The position numbers and the translations under genes are program-made. Below are positions 1 through 6,768 of a stretch of DNA of 14,805 nucleotides, in pieces. The notes under the pieces were generated by a model. It was not told where the DNA came from and ran no database searches. It worked only from the letters and a program-made list of their open reading frames with translations. Every line of letters begins with the position of its first letter. Within the stretch, counting starts at the first letter, position 1. Origin of the DNA: Treponema sp. (GTDB taxonomy: Bacteria; Spirochaetota; Spirochaetia; Treponematales; Breznakiellaceae); NCBI GenBank assembly GCA_031284385.1, contig JAISZZ010000072.1, forward strand, positions 1-14,805, written 5' to 3'.

Positions 1-139
1 ATACTTTTTTCAATGCTTGTAAGCTATCATAATTTATATTTCTTGCATAGTTTGGTTAAAAACGCGCGTTATGCGATTGAAAATGATTGTTTTTTAACAT
101 TCAAACAGGAATTATTAAAAAATTATTACGAGGCCGGAA

Positions 140-1504
140 ATGAAATTTAAATCAGCCTATTTTACAGTGATTATTTTTTTGGCGATACCGTTTTTTATTT
201 ACGGAGCGGCGGATGATGCCGTATCTGAGGAAGAAACGGCGATGCGGGATATAATAAACTATGGCACGGATAATGAAATTCTAACTATGATAAAAAAATT
301 ACGATCCGATAACATTGAATATTTGGATGATGACCTGATACGGTTAGCGTCAAAAACAAGAAATCAAAATATTATACTCGGTGTTTTTTCTTTTTTTGGT
401 GAACGCTCACGGAAAGGGCTGGAGGAATCAGCGATTGCAATCATAGCCGGACGTGAAAATGAAACGCCGCAAAAAATAAACGCCGCGCTTGATTATTTAG
501 GCACTGTAAAAGAAATGGCAGCCCTTCCTGTAATAAAAGAAATTATATATTCTGACGACAGCCGTTATGACAGCGCGGCAATAAAATCACTTGGAAAAAT
601 ACTCTATTCCGAAACAAGTCAAGCAGATGACGGCGCGGGAGCCACGGAACTACTGATAGATTATTACAATAACCGCGTTCCCAACGAGGATAACCGCATT
701 GCGATAATCTCCGCCATAGGCAGCAGCGGCGGCGAAGCGGCATCGCCATTCCTGCTGGAAATAATAAATAATAGTGAACACGGTACGCCGCTGCGTATGA
801 CTGCGCTGGAAGCGGCTGGTAAGCTAAAAGATGATAACTCACTTGATTCGATAATTGCCGCCGCAGCAGCGGAAGAGCCCAACATACGTTTTGCGGCAAT
901 CGGCGCTCTGGGTAATTTCGAAGGCGAGGCAGTTGATGCCGCGATACTTGAAAGTTTTCGCGATACTTATTTCAAGGCTCGACTTGCGGCCATACGTTCC
1001 GCAAAAGCCCGGCGGCTTAAAGACGCGATTCCGTACCTGCGTTACCGCGCCGAAAAGGATGAAACCCCCTCCGTAAAAGAGGAAGCGGTTTTAGCGCTGG
1101 GCGCTATGCAGGATGCCGGCGCTAATACGGCGCTGTTAGCGTTGTTCAACGACGCAAAAAACAATGACAACCTGCGGTCTTTGTGCGCCGAAGAACTCAT
1201 AAAAAACGATGCCGGTATGTATACGGAAGAAGTAATAGCAAAACTTAACGAGGCAAAAGCAAAAAAACAGACGGCATTTTATAAAGGTTTGTTAAAAGCC
1301 ATAAGTTTGGCAAAAACAAGCAAAGTTGAGAATTTTACCGCCAGTCTTTTTGCATCAACCGATGTCATCGAAAAATTTTATGCACTTGACATTACCGCGA
1401 ACAACCGTTTTACATCTTTCAAAAATGAGGTTGAACGGCTGACAAAGGAAAAAAACGCAAGCCTTTCACGCCGCGCTAAGGCAACCCTAGAAATACTTGG
1501 CTAA
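140..1504 (+). CDS. Secreted HEAT-repeat protein
   Basis: Encodes 454 residues. The N-terminus has a signal peptide (positive MKFK, then a hydrophobic run to about residue 22, ending ...FIYGAADD), so the protein is probably periplasmic or lipid-free exported. From about residue 95 to the end the sequence is a chain of paired amphipathic helices of roughly 30-35 residues with recurring A-I-x-A-L-G-x-x-x-D style turns (for example AIISAIGSSGGEAA, AAIGALGNFEGEAV, EAVLALGAMQDAGA), which is the HEAT/PBS-lyase-like repeat pattern. Such repeats form curved protein-binding scaffolds; no catalytic motif is visible. The start is supported by GAGG at 130-133, six bases before the ATG. The FMN-binding lipoprotein starts 48 bases downstream and may be co-transcribed. 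The binding partner cannot be told from sequence. Confidence 0.85.
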   Translation: MKFKSAYFTVIIFLAIPFFIYGAADDAVSEEETAMRDIINYGTDNEILTMIKKLRSDNIEYLDDDLIRLASKTRNQNIILGVFSFFGERSRKGLEESAIAIIAGRENETPQKINAALDYLGTVKEMAALPVIKEIIYSDDSRYDSAAIKSLGKILYSETSQADDGAGATELLIDYYNNRVPNEDNRIAIISAIGSSGGEAASPFLLEIINNSEHGTPLRMTALEAAGKLKDDNSLDSIIAAAAAEEPNIRFAAIGALGNFEGEAVDAAILESFRDTYFKARLAAIRSAKARRLKDAIPYLRYRAEKDETPSVKEEAVLALGAMQDAGANTALLALFNDAKNNDNLRSLCAEELIKNDAGMYTEEVIAKLNEAKAKKQTAFYKGLLKAISLAKTSKVENFTASLFASTDVIEKFYALDITANNRFTSFKNEVERLTKEKNASLSRRAKATLEILG

Positions 1505-1552
1505 TTGCGTTTTAATTAAAGAAAGCGGCAGTTGCCGTCATCGAGGTTAATT

Positions 1553-2041
1553 ATGAGAAAGTATATTCGACTTGTTCGGCAACCCGGCTGGTTGTCGAAC
1601 AGTCTTGCAGTTTTCCAGGCTTTCAGCCTGCGTACCGGAAGTTTGGCAAAACCGCGTTTTTTAATGGAAATTGTTCGGAAACTGAAGTTTTCAAACAGCT
1701 ATATCGTATTGATTGTTTGCGTGGCGATGATTCTTGCTGCGTGTCTCAGTTTCAAAAACATTGCCGTTTATGAACCGGGACTATGGGAGGGTAGCGGCGA
1801 GGGGTACAATGGAACAATTCTGCTCACGGTAGAAACCGATTCCGCGTCCATCATCGATATCAATATTTTGGAACAACATGAGGATGAGATGATAGGCGGA
1901 GAGGCCATTGCTAATTTGAAAGGATTTATTTTAGAAACGTCATCTACAGACATAGACGCAGTAAGCGGCGCAACACAAAGCAGCGAAGGTTTTTTGAAAG
2001 CGGTGAACGATGCTATGGCCAAAGCGCGAATCGAAAAATAA
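1553..2041 (+). CDS. FMN-binding domain lipoprotein with an in-frame palindromic insertion in its signal peptide
   Basis: The start ATG at 1553 has GAGG at 1543-1546, six bases upstream. The C-terminal half is an FMN-binding domain of the RnfG/NqrC/NosR type. It ends with DAVSGATQSS, matching the ApbE flavin-transferase target (D-x-x-S-G-A-T), so FMN is expected to be linked to the Thr at residue 141. A lipobox ILAAC follows a hydrophobic stretch, so the mature protein would be a membrane-anchored, outward-facing electron carrier. Codons 5-50 are foreign-looking: they are hairpin-rich DNA (1567-1699) flanked by TATAT, and removing them leaves the signal MRKYIVLIVCVAMILAAC in frame. The extension is rich in Arg and Lys. 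An internal ATG at 1664 (MEIVRKLKFSNSYIVL) would also give a normal-length lipoprotein signal but has no clear ribosome site. The product may therefore be made from either start. Confidence 0.8.
   Translation: MRKYIRLVRQPGWLSNSLAVFQAFSLRTGSLAKPRFLMEIVRKLKFSNSYIVLIVCVAMILAACLSFKNIAVYEPGLWEGSGEGYNGTILLTVETDSASIIDINILEQHEDEMIGGEAIANLKGFILETSSTDIDAVSGATQSSEGFLKAVNDAMAKARIEK
1567..1699 (+). mobile_element. Palindromic element inserted in frame in a coding sequence
   Basis: About 133 bases are bounded by TATAT at 1562-1566 and 1700-1704, a candidate 5-bp target duplication. Each end carries a hairpin with almost the same arm. The first has arms TGTTCGGCAACC and GGTTGTCGAACA (1573-1584 and 1590-1601, one G-T pair). 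The second has arms TGTTCGGAAACT and AGTTTTCAAACA (1672-1683 and 1686-1697, one mismatch and one G-T pair). Between them lie CAGGCT-TTC-AGCCTG (1616-1630) and AAAAC-CGC-GTTTT. The repeated unit (element plus one TATAT) is 138 bases, divisible by three, and has no stop in the host frame. No transposase is encoded, so it would need to be moved by an outside enzyme. In-frame Rickettsia palindromic elements are the nearest precedent I know; no homology to them is claimed. Confidence 0.7.
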
Positions 2042-2046
2042 TTTAT

Positions 2047-2105
2047 ACAAACGCGGGGTGTGCGGCGCGGCATCCTTGTAGCCGGCGTGTTATCCTGCGT
2101 TTTGT
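2047..2105 (+). terminator. Imperfect long stem-loop after the FMN-binding gene; possible weak terminator
   Basis: ACAAACGC (2047-2054) can pair with GCGTTTTGT (2097-2105) with one bulge, closing a GC-rich, poorly paired interior. It lies six bases after the FMN-binding stop codon. The right arm supplies four T residues, but there is no clean U tract after the stem, so termination activity is uncertain. Confidence 0.3.
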
Positions 2106-2113
2106 AATTGAAT

Positions 2114-2119
2114 TATAAT
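2114..2119 (+). promoter_or_regulatory. TATAAT -10 box seven bases before the CsgG-like/Lcl gene (possible leaderless start)
   Basis: A perfect TATAAT ends seven bases before the ATG at 2127, which would place the first transcribed base at or next to the start codon. No Shine-Dalgarno sequence precedes that ATG. No good -35 box is seen at 16-18 bases upstream, so the box could also be chance in AT-rich DNA. Confidence 0.35.
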
Positions 2120-2126
2120 CGTTAAA

Positions 2127-3158
2127 ATGAAACATCCGTTACTTTGCCTGTCCGCATTTCTGTTAAGTGCGGTAATGCTTGACGCGCAACAAATCAAACA
2201 AAAGCCTCGCATAGGCGTAGTTAGATTTTCAATTTCATCAATTAGTATTAAAGACATTCAAAATGCCGCATATATCAGACTTTTAACTTCAAAAAATATT
2301 GGAGTATCAAAAAAATTATTTACTATTGATATTCAAACTCTGGATACTTTTATGGGAGAACATGACGTATCTATTCTCAAATTGTATAAGCCGGAAGAGA
2401 TGGAAAAAATACCGCTCAATTTTGTTCAATACCTTGTAACAGGTTTCATAACGCTCGAAGAAAACCATTACCGTGTAAAAATAAATATGCTGGATTTAGG
2501 TCAAAGAAAATTCTTGTTCAGTGAAGAAATTTTAATGGATAGTAAAGATGAAAATACTTTATGGGATGGAGTAAAACTTCTTACAGATAAATTTCTTTGG
2601 ACATTTGAAAATACAATTTTAACATACTATATGGAATCGGAAAAACAATACAAAATAGGAGACAGGGGGCCTGCGGGCGGCTTTATATTTTATGTAAAAA
2701 GTGCATACAGCGGCGGCTGGCGTTATTTGGAAGCCGCCCCGCCTGAAACGGAATTTCGGGCGCAATGGGGAATAGAAATTGAAGGTATAGTTATTCCCTC
2801 GTCTTTGGATACACAAAGCGGTATAGGAACAGGGCGTGACAATACTGAAATTTTTATGGCTCATCCATACCTGCTTGAAATTAAAAACCGGCTGACTGCA
2901 AATCTGGCAGCGACAGCCTGCCGTGCAATCAATTTTGGCGGCTATAGCGACTGGTTTTTGCCGTCAAAAGATGAATTGATGCTTATGTATACGAATCTCG
3001 CATCCCGCGGATTGGGTGGATTCAAAGACGAAACCTACTGGTCATCGACAGAAAGTTCTTACGAATACGCCCACTTTCAAAGTTTCCGCGAAGGCAGACA
3101 GTTTTTTAACGGATACAAAATAATGCCGCTTTATGTCAGGGCGGTCAGGGCGTTTTAA
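2127..3158 (+). CDS. Secreted CsgG/LpoB-like protein with C-terminal Lcl (DUF1566-type) domain
   Basis: Encodes 343 residues with a signal peptide (MKHPLLCLSAFLLSAVMLDAQQ). Residues about 25-160 (RIGVVRFSI..., VQYLVTGFITLEENHYRVKI...) resemble the CsgG/LpoB/TolB-N type domain that treponemes carry in many secreted proteins. Residues about 172-343 form an Lcl/DUF1566-type domain: YKIGDRGPAGGFIFY, GGWRYLEAAP, IGTGRDNT, GGYSDWFLPSKDELMLMY, YWSSTES and the terminal VRAVRAF. Such domains have a C-type-lectin-like fold and are often surface or periplasmic; no ligand can be named from sequence. The start is set by the signal peptide; there is no Shine-Dalgarno site, and TATAAT lies seven bases upstream. 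The 3' end overlaps the convergent gene ending at 3145 by 14 bases. Confidence 0.8.
   Translation: MKHPLLCLSAFLLSAVMLDAQQIKQKPRIGVVRFSISSISIKDIQNAAYIRLLTSKNIGVSKKLFTIDIQTLDTFMGEHDVSILKLYKPEEMEKIPLNFVQYLVTGFITLEENHYRVKINMLDLGQRKFLFSEEILMDSKDENTLWDGVKLLTDKFLWTFENTILTYYMESEKQYKIGDRGPAGGFIFYVKSAYSGGWRYLEAAPPETEFRAQWGIEIEGIVIPSSLDTQSGIGTGRDNTEIFMAHPYLLEIKNRLTANLAATACRAINFGGYSDWFLPSKDELMLMYTNLASRGLGGFKDETYWSSTESSYEYAHFQSFREGRQFFNGYKIMPLYVRAVRAF
3135..3152 (+). repeat. Tandem 9-bp repeat at a convergent gene overlap
   Basis: GTCAGGGCG occurs twice in direct succession, encoding the VRAVRA end of the Lcl domain. The stop codon of the opposite-strand gene lies inside the second unit. The amino-acid pattern is normal for Lcl-type domains, so the repeat is probably a coding by-product. 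Confidence 0.6.
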
Positions 3159-3924
3159 TATTATCGCCTATCCATGAATATATAACATCAAGCCTTTTTG
3201 CGATTGTCGAAGGAATATCCACATTGTTTTCCGCAAAATCAATCGCGTCTACTCCTGTTAATCCGTATATCAACACTCCTTCATCAAGCGCTTCAATATA
3301 AAGTTTTATCATAAGTTTTTCAGGCTTTATCACCGGTATCAAAATATAGTTAATGCTTTTAAAATTTGTAAGAGTATACATGATTCCAATGGCTGTTATT
3401 TTAATATCAGCCCTGTAATAACACGCGCCAAAATTTACATCTTTTACCATTATAAAAATAGTTTCACTGCCGGGTGCGGTCATAACAGGTGGCGGATCAC
3501 TTTGTTTTTTCAGATTACTTTCGCTGACTATTCTTGAGGCATCCTCAAACAACGCGGTATGTTTTCCGCGTGTACTAGAAAAATATTTTCTTCCCTGTAG
3601 TGTGCTGATTTTACAAAGCGCGTTGTAAATATCATGTTTTTCTACATATTTATCATTTTTTAATACCAACAAGCTTTCAATTACATACAATGGCGAAACC
3701 CGCAGCACATCTTGTATCATACTTATTTCATCAACCGGCTTTACAGTTAATACCGCCCCGGCATCTTTATCCACCTTCATCGAGCGTGAATAACCGTCCT
3801 CCCGCGCCATTTTCAATGCGGCCTTGCTTGCGGATGGAAATAATTCTTCAAGCGTCCGTTTTTCAGCAAACAAAAAAACTGATAAAAATAATGCAAACAA
3901 AACAAAAAAAAATCTTTTCACCAT
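3145..3924 (-). CDS. Secreted spirochaetal protein of unknown function
   Basis: Encodes 259 residues with a clear signal peptide (MVKRFFFVLFALFLSVFLFAEKR, predicted cleavage after FLFA). The mature part has alternating beta-rich and helical stretches, no cysteine pair typical of an enzyme, and no catalytic motif I recognise. I recall similar proteins from treponemes, possibly the family filed as DUF6675, but cannot confirm this without a search. The start is poorly supported by a ribosome site (only GGA upstream). It follows the WbaP-like gene by 37 bases, with a TTGAATT/AATTCAA stem-loop (3938-3965) between them, and could share its transcript. Its last 14 bases overlap the convergent CsgG-like/Lcl gene. 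Confidence 0.75.
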   Translation of the reverse strand: MVKRFFFVLFALFLSVFLFAEKRTLEELFPSASKAALKMAREDGYSRSMKVDKDAGAVLTVKPVDEISMIQDVLRVSPLYVIESLLVLKNDKYVEKHDIYNALCKISTLQGRKYFSSTRGKHTALFEDASRIVSESNLKKQSDPPPVMTAPGSETIFIMVKDVNFGACYYRADIKITAIGIMYTLTNFKSINYILIPVIKPEKLMIKLYIEALDEGVLIYGLTGVDAIDFAENNVDIPSTIAKRLDVIYSWIGDNIKTP

Positions 3925-3961
3925 ATTATTCCATAAATTGAATTATCGCGCCCTATAAAAT

Positions 3962-5404
3962 TCAATACGCGCCCTTATGTCCCAGCACAACCCACACAGT
4001 CCTGTATAGTATCCACATATCCAGCCATATAGACCAGCTTTGCAGGTAGTATGTGTCAAATGAAACTCTGTCTTTATAATTAGTATCGGAACGGCCCGAA
4101 ACCTGCCAAAGTCCGGTAATTCCGGGTTTTACGGAAAAAATACGCTGAAAATCATCGCCGTATTTTTTTATTTCATTGTCAACTATGGGGCGCGGCCCTA
4201 CAAGGCTCATATCTCCTTTCAACACATTTATAAGCTGCGGAAATTCATCAAGACTTGTCTTACGCAAAAACATTCCAACCTTTGTAACACGTGGATCGTT
4301 TTTTAATTTTTGCGTTTCCTCCCATTCGCACCTGGCATCCTCGCTGTTTTCCAGCAGTGTTTTAAGCCGTTCCGCCGCATCTATCGTCATCGTCCTAAAT
4401 TTGTATGTCTTAAAATGTTTGCCGTTTTGCCCTATACGATCTTGCGTGTAAATAGCTTTTCCGGGGGATGCAAGCCGTATTACAAGCGCGATCAACAGCA
4501 TGAACGGCAAAATCACTATACCGCCGCAGATTACTATGGTTATGTCCAAGGCGCGCTTAATCACAAGATTCCAGCGCATTTTAAGACGCTGAGTGGTAGC
4601 GAGGCCGAGTATGCCGTCAAAATCACGCGCAGACATCCATATACTAGTCATTCCAAAAAAATCCGGTATCAGCACGTTATACCTGAATGCCGAAACAGAA
4701 TAATTTAAAAGATAAACTAAATCTTTTCGTTTAAGATGGTACATCGCGACTATCGCGACTTTAATATTAAACCGTTTTACAATTTGCGGGCCAAGCGATG
4801 TATCGTGTATTATCGGTACGCCGCGGTAATTATCGCCGGTACTGCTGTTTTCATCGAGAATTAAAACAGGCACATATCCCAAGGAACGGTTATTTAACAA
4901 TTTATCCGTTATAAGCTGACCGGTAGAACTGCATCCGTATATAACCGCCGGTATACCGCCCAGTTTTGTTTTGCTGAGTATGGTTCGCGTAAAACTGCGG
5001 CATATTAGTATTATTAAAGTTGAAAATAAGAATCCGAGAAAAAACGCCGCAGAAATTATGTCTAACGCCTTATCATTGACATAACGCGAAAGTATAACGC
5101 CGCCATGCGACATTAGGCTGGCAACAAAAATACGCCGCAACTCTTCCGCCGGAGCAAGCGATACTGCCGGATACAGCGCCGAAACTTGAAATATGAGTAT
5201 AAATACAGGTAAATATGGCCAATATGTAACAAATGACCGGAAGTTTATCATGGCTGGATCGTACAGATTCACGAAAAAAAATCCCGCTCCAAAAGAGAGC
5301 ATAACACCCACAAGATCAGAGACTATCATTGCCGTAGATGTAAGCGCGGAACTTGTGCTCATAAAACTTTTTTTGTACCGGCGTTCAAACTCATCCAATG
5401 TCAT
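3962..5404 (-). CDS. WbaP-type undecaprenyl-phosphate sugar phosphotransferase
   Basis: Encodes 480 residues, close to the full length of WbaP-type enzymes. These start O-antigen or exopolysaccharide units by moving a hexose-1-phosphate (often galactose) from a UDP-sugar to undecaprenyl phosphate at the inner membrane. Four hydrophobic segments fill residues about 20-140. A nucleotide-binding-like region follows (VIYGCSSTGQLITDKLL, 155-170). A re-entrant hydrophobic helix lies at 289-310, and the catalytic domain holds KFRTM (335-339), the Asp-Glu dyad in SLDEFPQL (386-387), GDMSLVGPRP (397-406) and the usual terminal HKGAY. It is intact. The upstream intergenic DNA holds a small palindromic element, and no other glycan genes are adjacent. 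The actual sugar cannot be told from sequence. Confidence 0.9.
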   Translation of the reverse strand: MTLDEFERRYKKSFMSTSSALTSTAMIVSDLVGVMLSFGAGFFFVNLYDPAMINFRSFVTYWPYLPVFILIFQVSALYPAVSLAPAEELRRIFVASLMSHGGVILSRYVNDKALDIISAAFFLGFLFSTLIILICRSFTRTILSKTKLGGIPAVIYGCSSTGQLITDKLLNNRSLGYVPVLILDENSSTGDNYRGVPIIHDTSLGPQIVKRFNIKVAIVAMYHLKRKDLVYLLNYSVSAFRYNVLIPDFFGMTSIWMSARDFDGILGLATTQRLKMRWNLVIKRALDITIVICGGIVILPFMLLIALVIRLASPGKAIYTQDRIGQNGKHFKTYKFRTMTIDAAERLKTLLENSEDARCEWEETQKLKNDPRVTKVGMFLRKTSLDEFPQLINVLKGDMSLVGPRPIVDNEIKKYGDDFQRIFSVKPGITGLWQVSGRSDTNYKDRVSFDTYYLQSWSIWLDMWILYRTVWVVLGHKGAY

Positions 5405-5485
5405 ACTTTATTATCCCCAACACTATCCCATTTTTCAAGCGTCCAGACGGTTTTACAGCAATTTTACATTTATGAACTCACCTTA

Positions 5486-5591
5486 GGAAGCACTGATTTA
5501 TGTGATTGCACATTGTCAATGTGCATTGAAATGAGCCCGTTGCTTAGGGTAAGATGATGCGCCGCACGGCTTCAAGTTAATCAGCGTTACA
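5486..5591. mobile_element. Short non-coding palindromic element (copy 1)
   Basis: The left end GGAAGCACTGATTTATG and right end AAGTTAATCAGCGTTACA match the ends of the copy at 14040-14215 (GGAAAGCACTGATTTATG and AAGTTAATCAGCGTTGCC) and are imperfect inverted repeats of each other. CTTA lies at 5482-5485 and 5592-5595, a possible target duplication. The middle carries a perfect 9-bp hairpin, TGCACATTG-T-CAATGTGCA (5507-5525), and a GC-rich block (GATGCGCC...GGCTTCAAG) shared in outline with the other copy. No protein is encoded; it looks like a MITE-type element. Confidence 0.6.
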
Positions 5592-5612
5592 CTTACGCAA
5601 CGAAAAGACATA

Positions 5613-5630
5613 CCCCCCTCCCCTCCCACC
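5613..5630 (-). other. G-rich tract, possible G-quadruplex on the minus strand
   Basis: The plus strand reads CCCCCC-T-CCCC-T-CCC-A-CC, so the minus strand, which is the coding strand of both neighbouring genes, has G runs of 2, 3, 4 and 6. It lies between the YjbQ-family stop and the WbaP-like start, so it would appear in any read-through RNA. Confidence 0.4.
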
Positions 5631-5710
5631 ATTCCTGGCTTTCGCACCCGGCGGTGAACAGGGCGGGTAAATGTAAAATTGTTGCCGGTTTTATGTTGTG
5701 ATGGGGAGAC

Positions 5711-6127
5711 TCATTCGCCGATTATTTTGATAAGCACACGCTTTCGCCGCATACCATCAAATTCACCGTAAAAAACCTGTTCCCATGGTCCAAAATGTAA
5801 TTTTCCTTCAGTAATGGCGATAACGGCTTCCCGACCCATAATTTGGCGTTTCATGTGGGCATCCGCGTTGACTTCGCCGTTATTATGCCGGTATTCCGAC
5901 ACTGGCTCATGTGGTGCAAGTTTTTCCAGCCATTTATCAAAATCATAATGCAGACCCGACTCATCATCGTTAATAAAAACGCTGGAGGTTATATGCATAG
6001 CGTTTACAAGGCAGATACCTTCTTTTATGCCTGAATCTTTAAGCGCTTTATCAACTTCGCCGGTTATATTGATAAATTCCCGTTCAGATTTTGTATTAAA
6101 CCACAGTTCTTTTGTATACGATTTCAT
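5711..6127 (-). CDS. YjbQ family protein (UPF0047)
   Basis: Encodes 138 residues, the usual length for the family. Conserved blocks are present: [26 protein letters not shown] (about 42-67), [21 protein letters not shown] (about 79-99) and [20 protein letters not shown] (about 112-131). Members are small trimeric cytosolic proteins; some have been reported with thiamine-phosphate-synthase activity, but their main role is unsettled. The block with GEVNADAH usually reads GEDNADAH in the members I recall. No Shine-Dalgarno site precedes the ATG. A stem-loop with arms GAAACGGAT and ATCTGTTTC (6146-6154 and 6171-6179) lies in the upstream gap. Confidence 0.9.
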   Translation of the reverse strand: MKSYTKELWFNTKSEREFINITGEVDKALKDSGIKEGICLVNAMHITSSVFINDDESGLHYDFDKWLEKLAPHEPVSEYRHNNGEVNADAHMKRQIMGREAVIAITEGKLHFGPWEQVFYGEFDGMRRKRVLIKIIGE

Positions 6128-6183
6128 AGTATTAATATGACGGATGAAACGGATTTTGAACAGTCATCATATCTGTTTCAACA

Positions 6184-6215
6184 ATGCGCGAGGTGGGCTA
6201 CTGTGCCCCGCGCAT
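6184..6215. terminator. GC-rich stem-loop after the TlpA gene; weak terminator candidate
   Basis: ATGCGCG (6184-6190) pairs with CGCGCAT (6209-6215), and inner G and C runs can extend the stem with bulges. It lies 23 bases after the TlpA stop on the minus strand. No U tract follows on that strand, so it may instead be a processing or stability structure. Confidence 0.35.
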
Positions 6216-6237
6216 ATAAAATTAAGCCGCAAACCGC

Positions 6238-6768
6238 CTACTTTTTGAGCAGCATGGCTACATCTCTATTAAGCCCCTTTTTACTGTAAGAGCCGACCTG
6301 TATAGATCGTATAACTCCATTTTCATCTATCATCCATGTTTGCGGAATCGCGTTTATGTTGTATAGATTCGAAATTGAGTTGTTTTTATCCATGACAAGG
6401 TTAAGGTTAATGTTATTTTTTGAAAGAAATAACCGAACAGTGTTATCGCGTTCACCACAATTTACAGCAAGCACGGCAATAGAACCGGCGTTTGATTCGG
6501 TAAATTCCGAGATTAGCGGTAGTTCTCGGATACAGGGGCCGCACCATGTAGTCCAAAAATGCAGTGTCACAGGTTTTCCCTTGTAATCCGATAGTTTTTG
6601 AGACTCGCCTGTAGATGTGGCAGTAAACACGAAGTCGGGGGCAGACATACCCGTCGTCAGATCGGCGGCCTGTATATTTGATACGGAAATAACAGCTACG
6701 ACAATAAAAACACAAAACGCTGTTTTTCTAAACATAAATTTTGTAATCAATTCTATACTGTGTTTCAT
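6238..6768 (-). CDS. TlpA/ResA-family periplasmic thioredoxin
   Basis: Encodes 176 residues from the ATG at 6768, which has AAGGAG five to six bases upstream. Longer in-frame starts further upstream are rejected because they would run through the 4Fe-4S gene. Residues 1-35 form a signal peptide or signal anchor (MKHSIELITKFMFRKTAFCVFIVVAVISVSNIQAA). The AhpC/TSA-TlpA fold follows, with APDFVFTATSTGE, then the redox pair in FWTTWCGPCIRELP (WCGPC at 75-79) and the cis-proline in AIPQTW (141-142). It should reduce or exchange disulfides outside the cytoplasmic membrane. Its ATG overlaps the stop of the 4Fe-4S gene as ATGA, so translation is probably coupled. It is the last gene of the CXXC protein / 4Fe-4S / TlpA operon. 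Confidence 0.92.
   Translation of the reverse strand: MKHSIELITKFMFRKTAFCVFIVVAVISVSNIQAADLTTGMSAPDFVFTATSTGESQKLSDYKGKPVTLHFWTTWCGPCIRELPLISEFTESNAGSIAVLAVNCGERDNTVRLFLSKNNINLNLVMDKNNSISNLYNINAIPQTWMIDENGVIRSIQVGSYSKKGLNRDVAMLLKK

Larger units (their letters stand above)
5459..5681. repeat. 14-bp perfect inverted repeat bracketing a palindromic element
   Basis: CAATTTTACATTTA at 5459-5472 is the exact reverse complement of TAAATGTAAAATTG at 5668-5681. The arms are 195 bases apart and enclose the element at 5486-5591 and the G-rich tract. The match stops abruptly on both sides. Confidence 0.6.
5405..5710. other. Intergenic region with palindromic element, flanking inverted repeat and G-rich tract
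   Basis: These 306 bases separate the YjbQ-family and WbaP-like genes. They hold no credible gene. They contain a shortened copy of the palindromic element also found at 14040-14215, a 14-bp perfect inverted repeat that brackets it, and a C-run block that reads as G-runs on the minus strand. No convincing promoter for the WbaP-like gene was found. Confidence 0.6.

Noticed and set aside
61..70. AACGCGCGTT palindrome as an operator before the HEAT-repeat gene
   Set aside because: A single 10-bp palindrome without a second site or convincing promoter around it; chance cannot be excluded.
1..139. Promoter of the HEAT-repeat gene
   Set aside because: TTGCAT and TTGAAA hexamers are present, but neither has a -10 box at a suitable distance, so none was annotated.
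1532..1552. TTG at 1532 as the start of the FMN-binding gene
   Set aside because: The ATG at 1553 has GAGG six bases upstream, and the TTG has no ribosome site; the reconstructed signal peptide also begins at 1553.
6146..6179. GAAACGGAT/ATCTGTTTC stem as a riboswitch or terminator
   Set aside because: Only an 8 of 9 pairing with a large loop, no U tract and no conserved riboswitch core.
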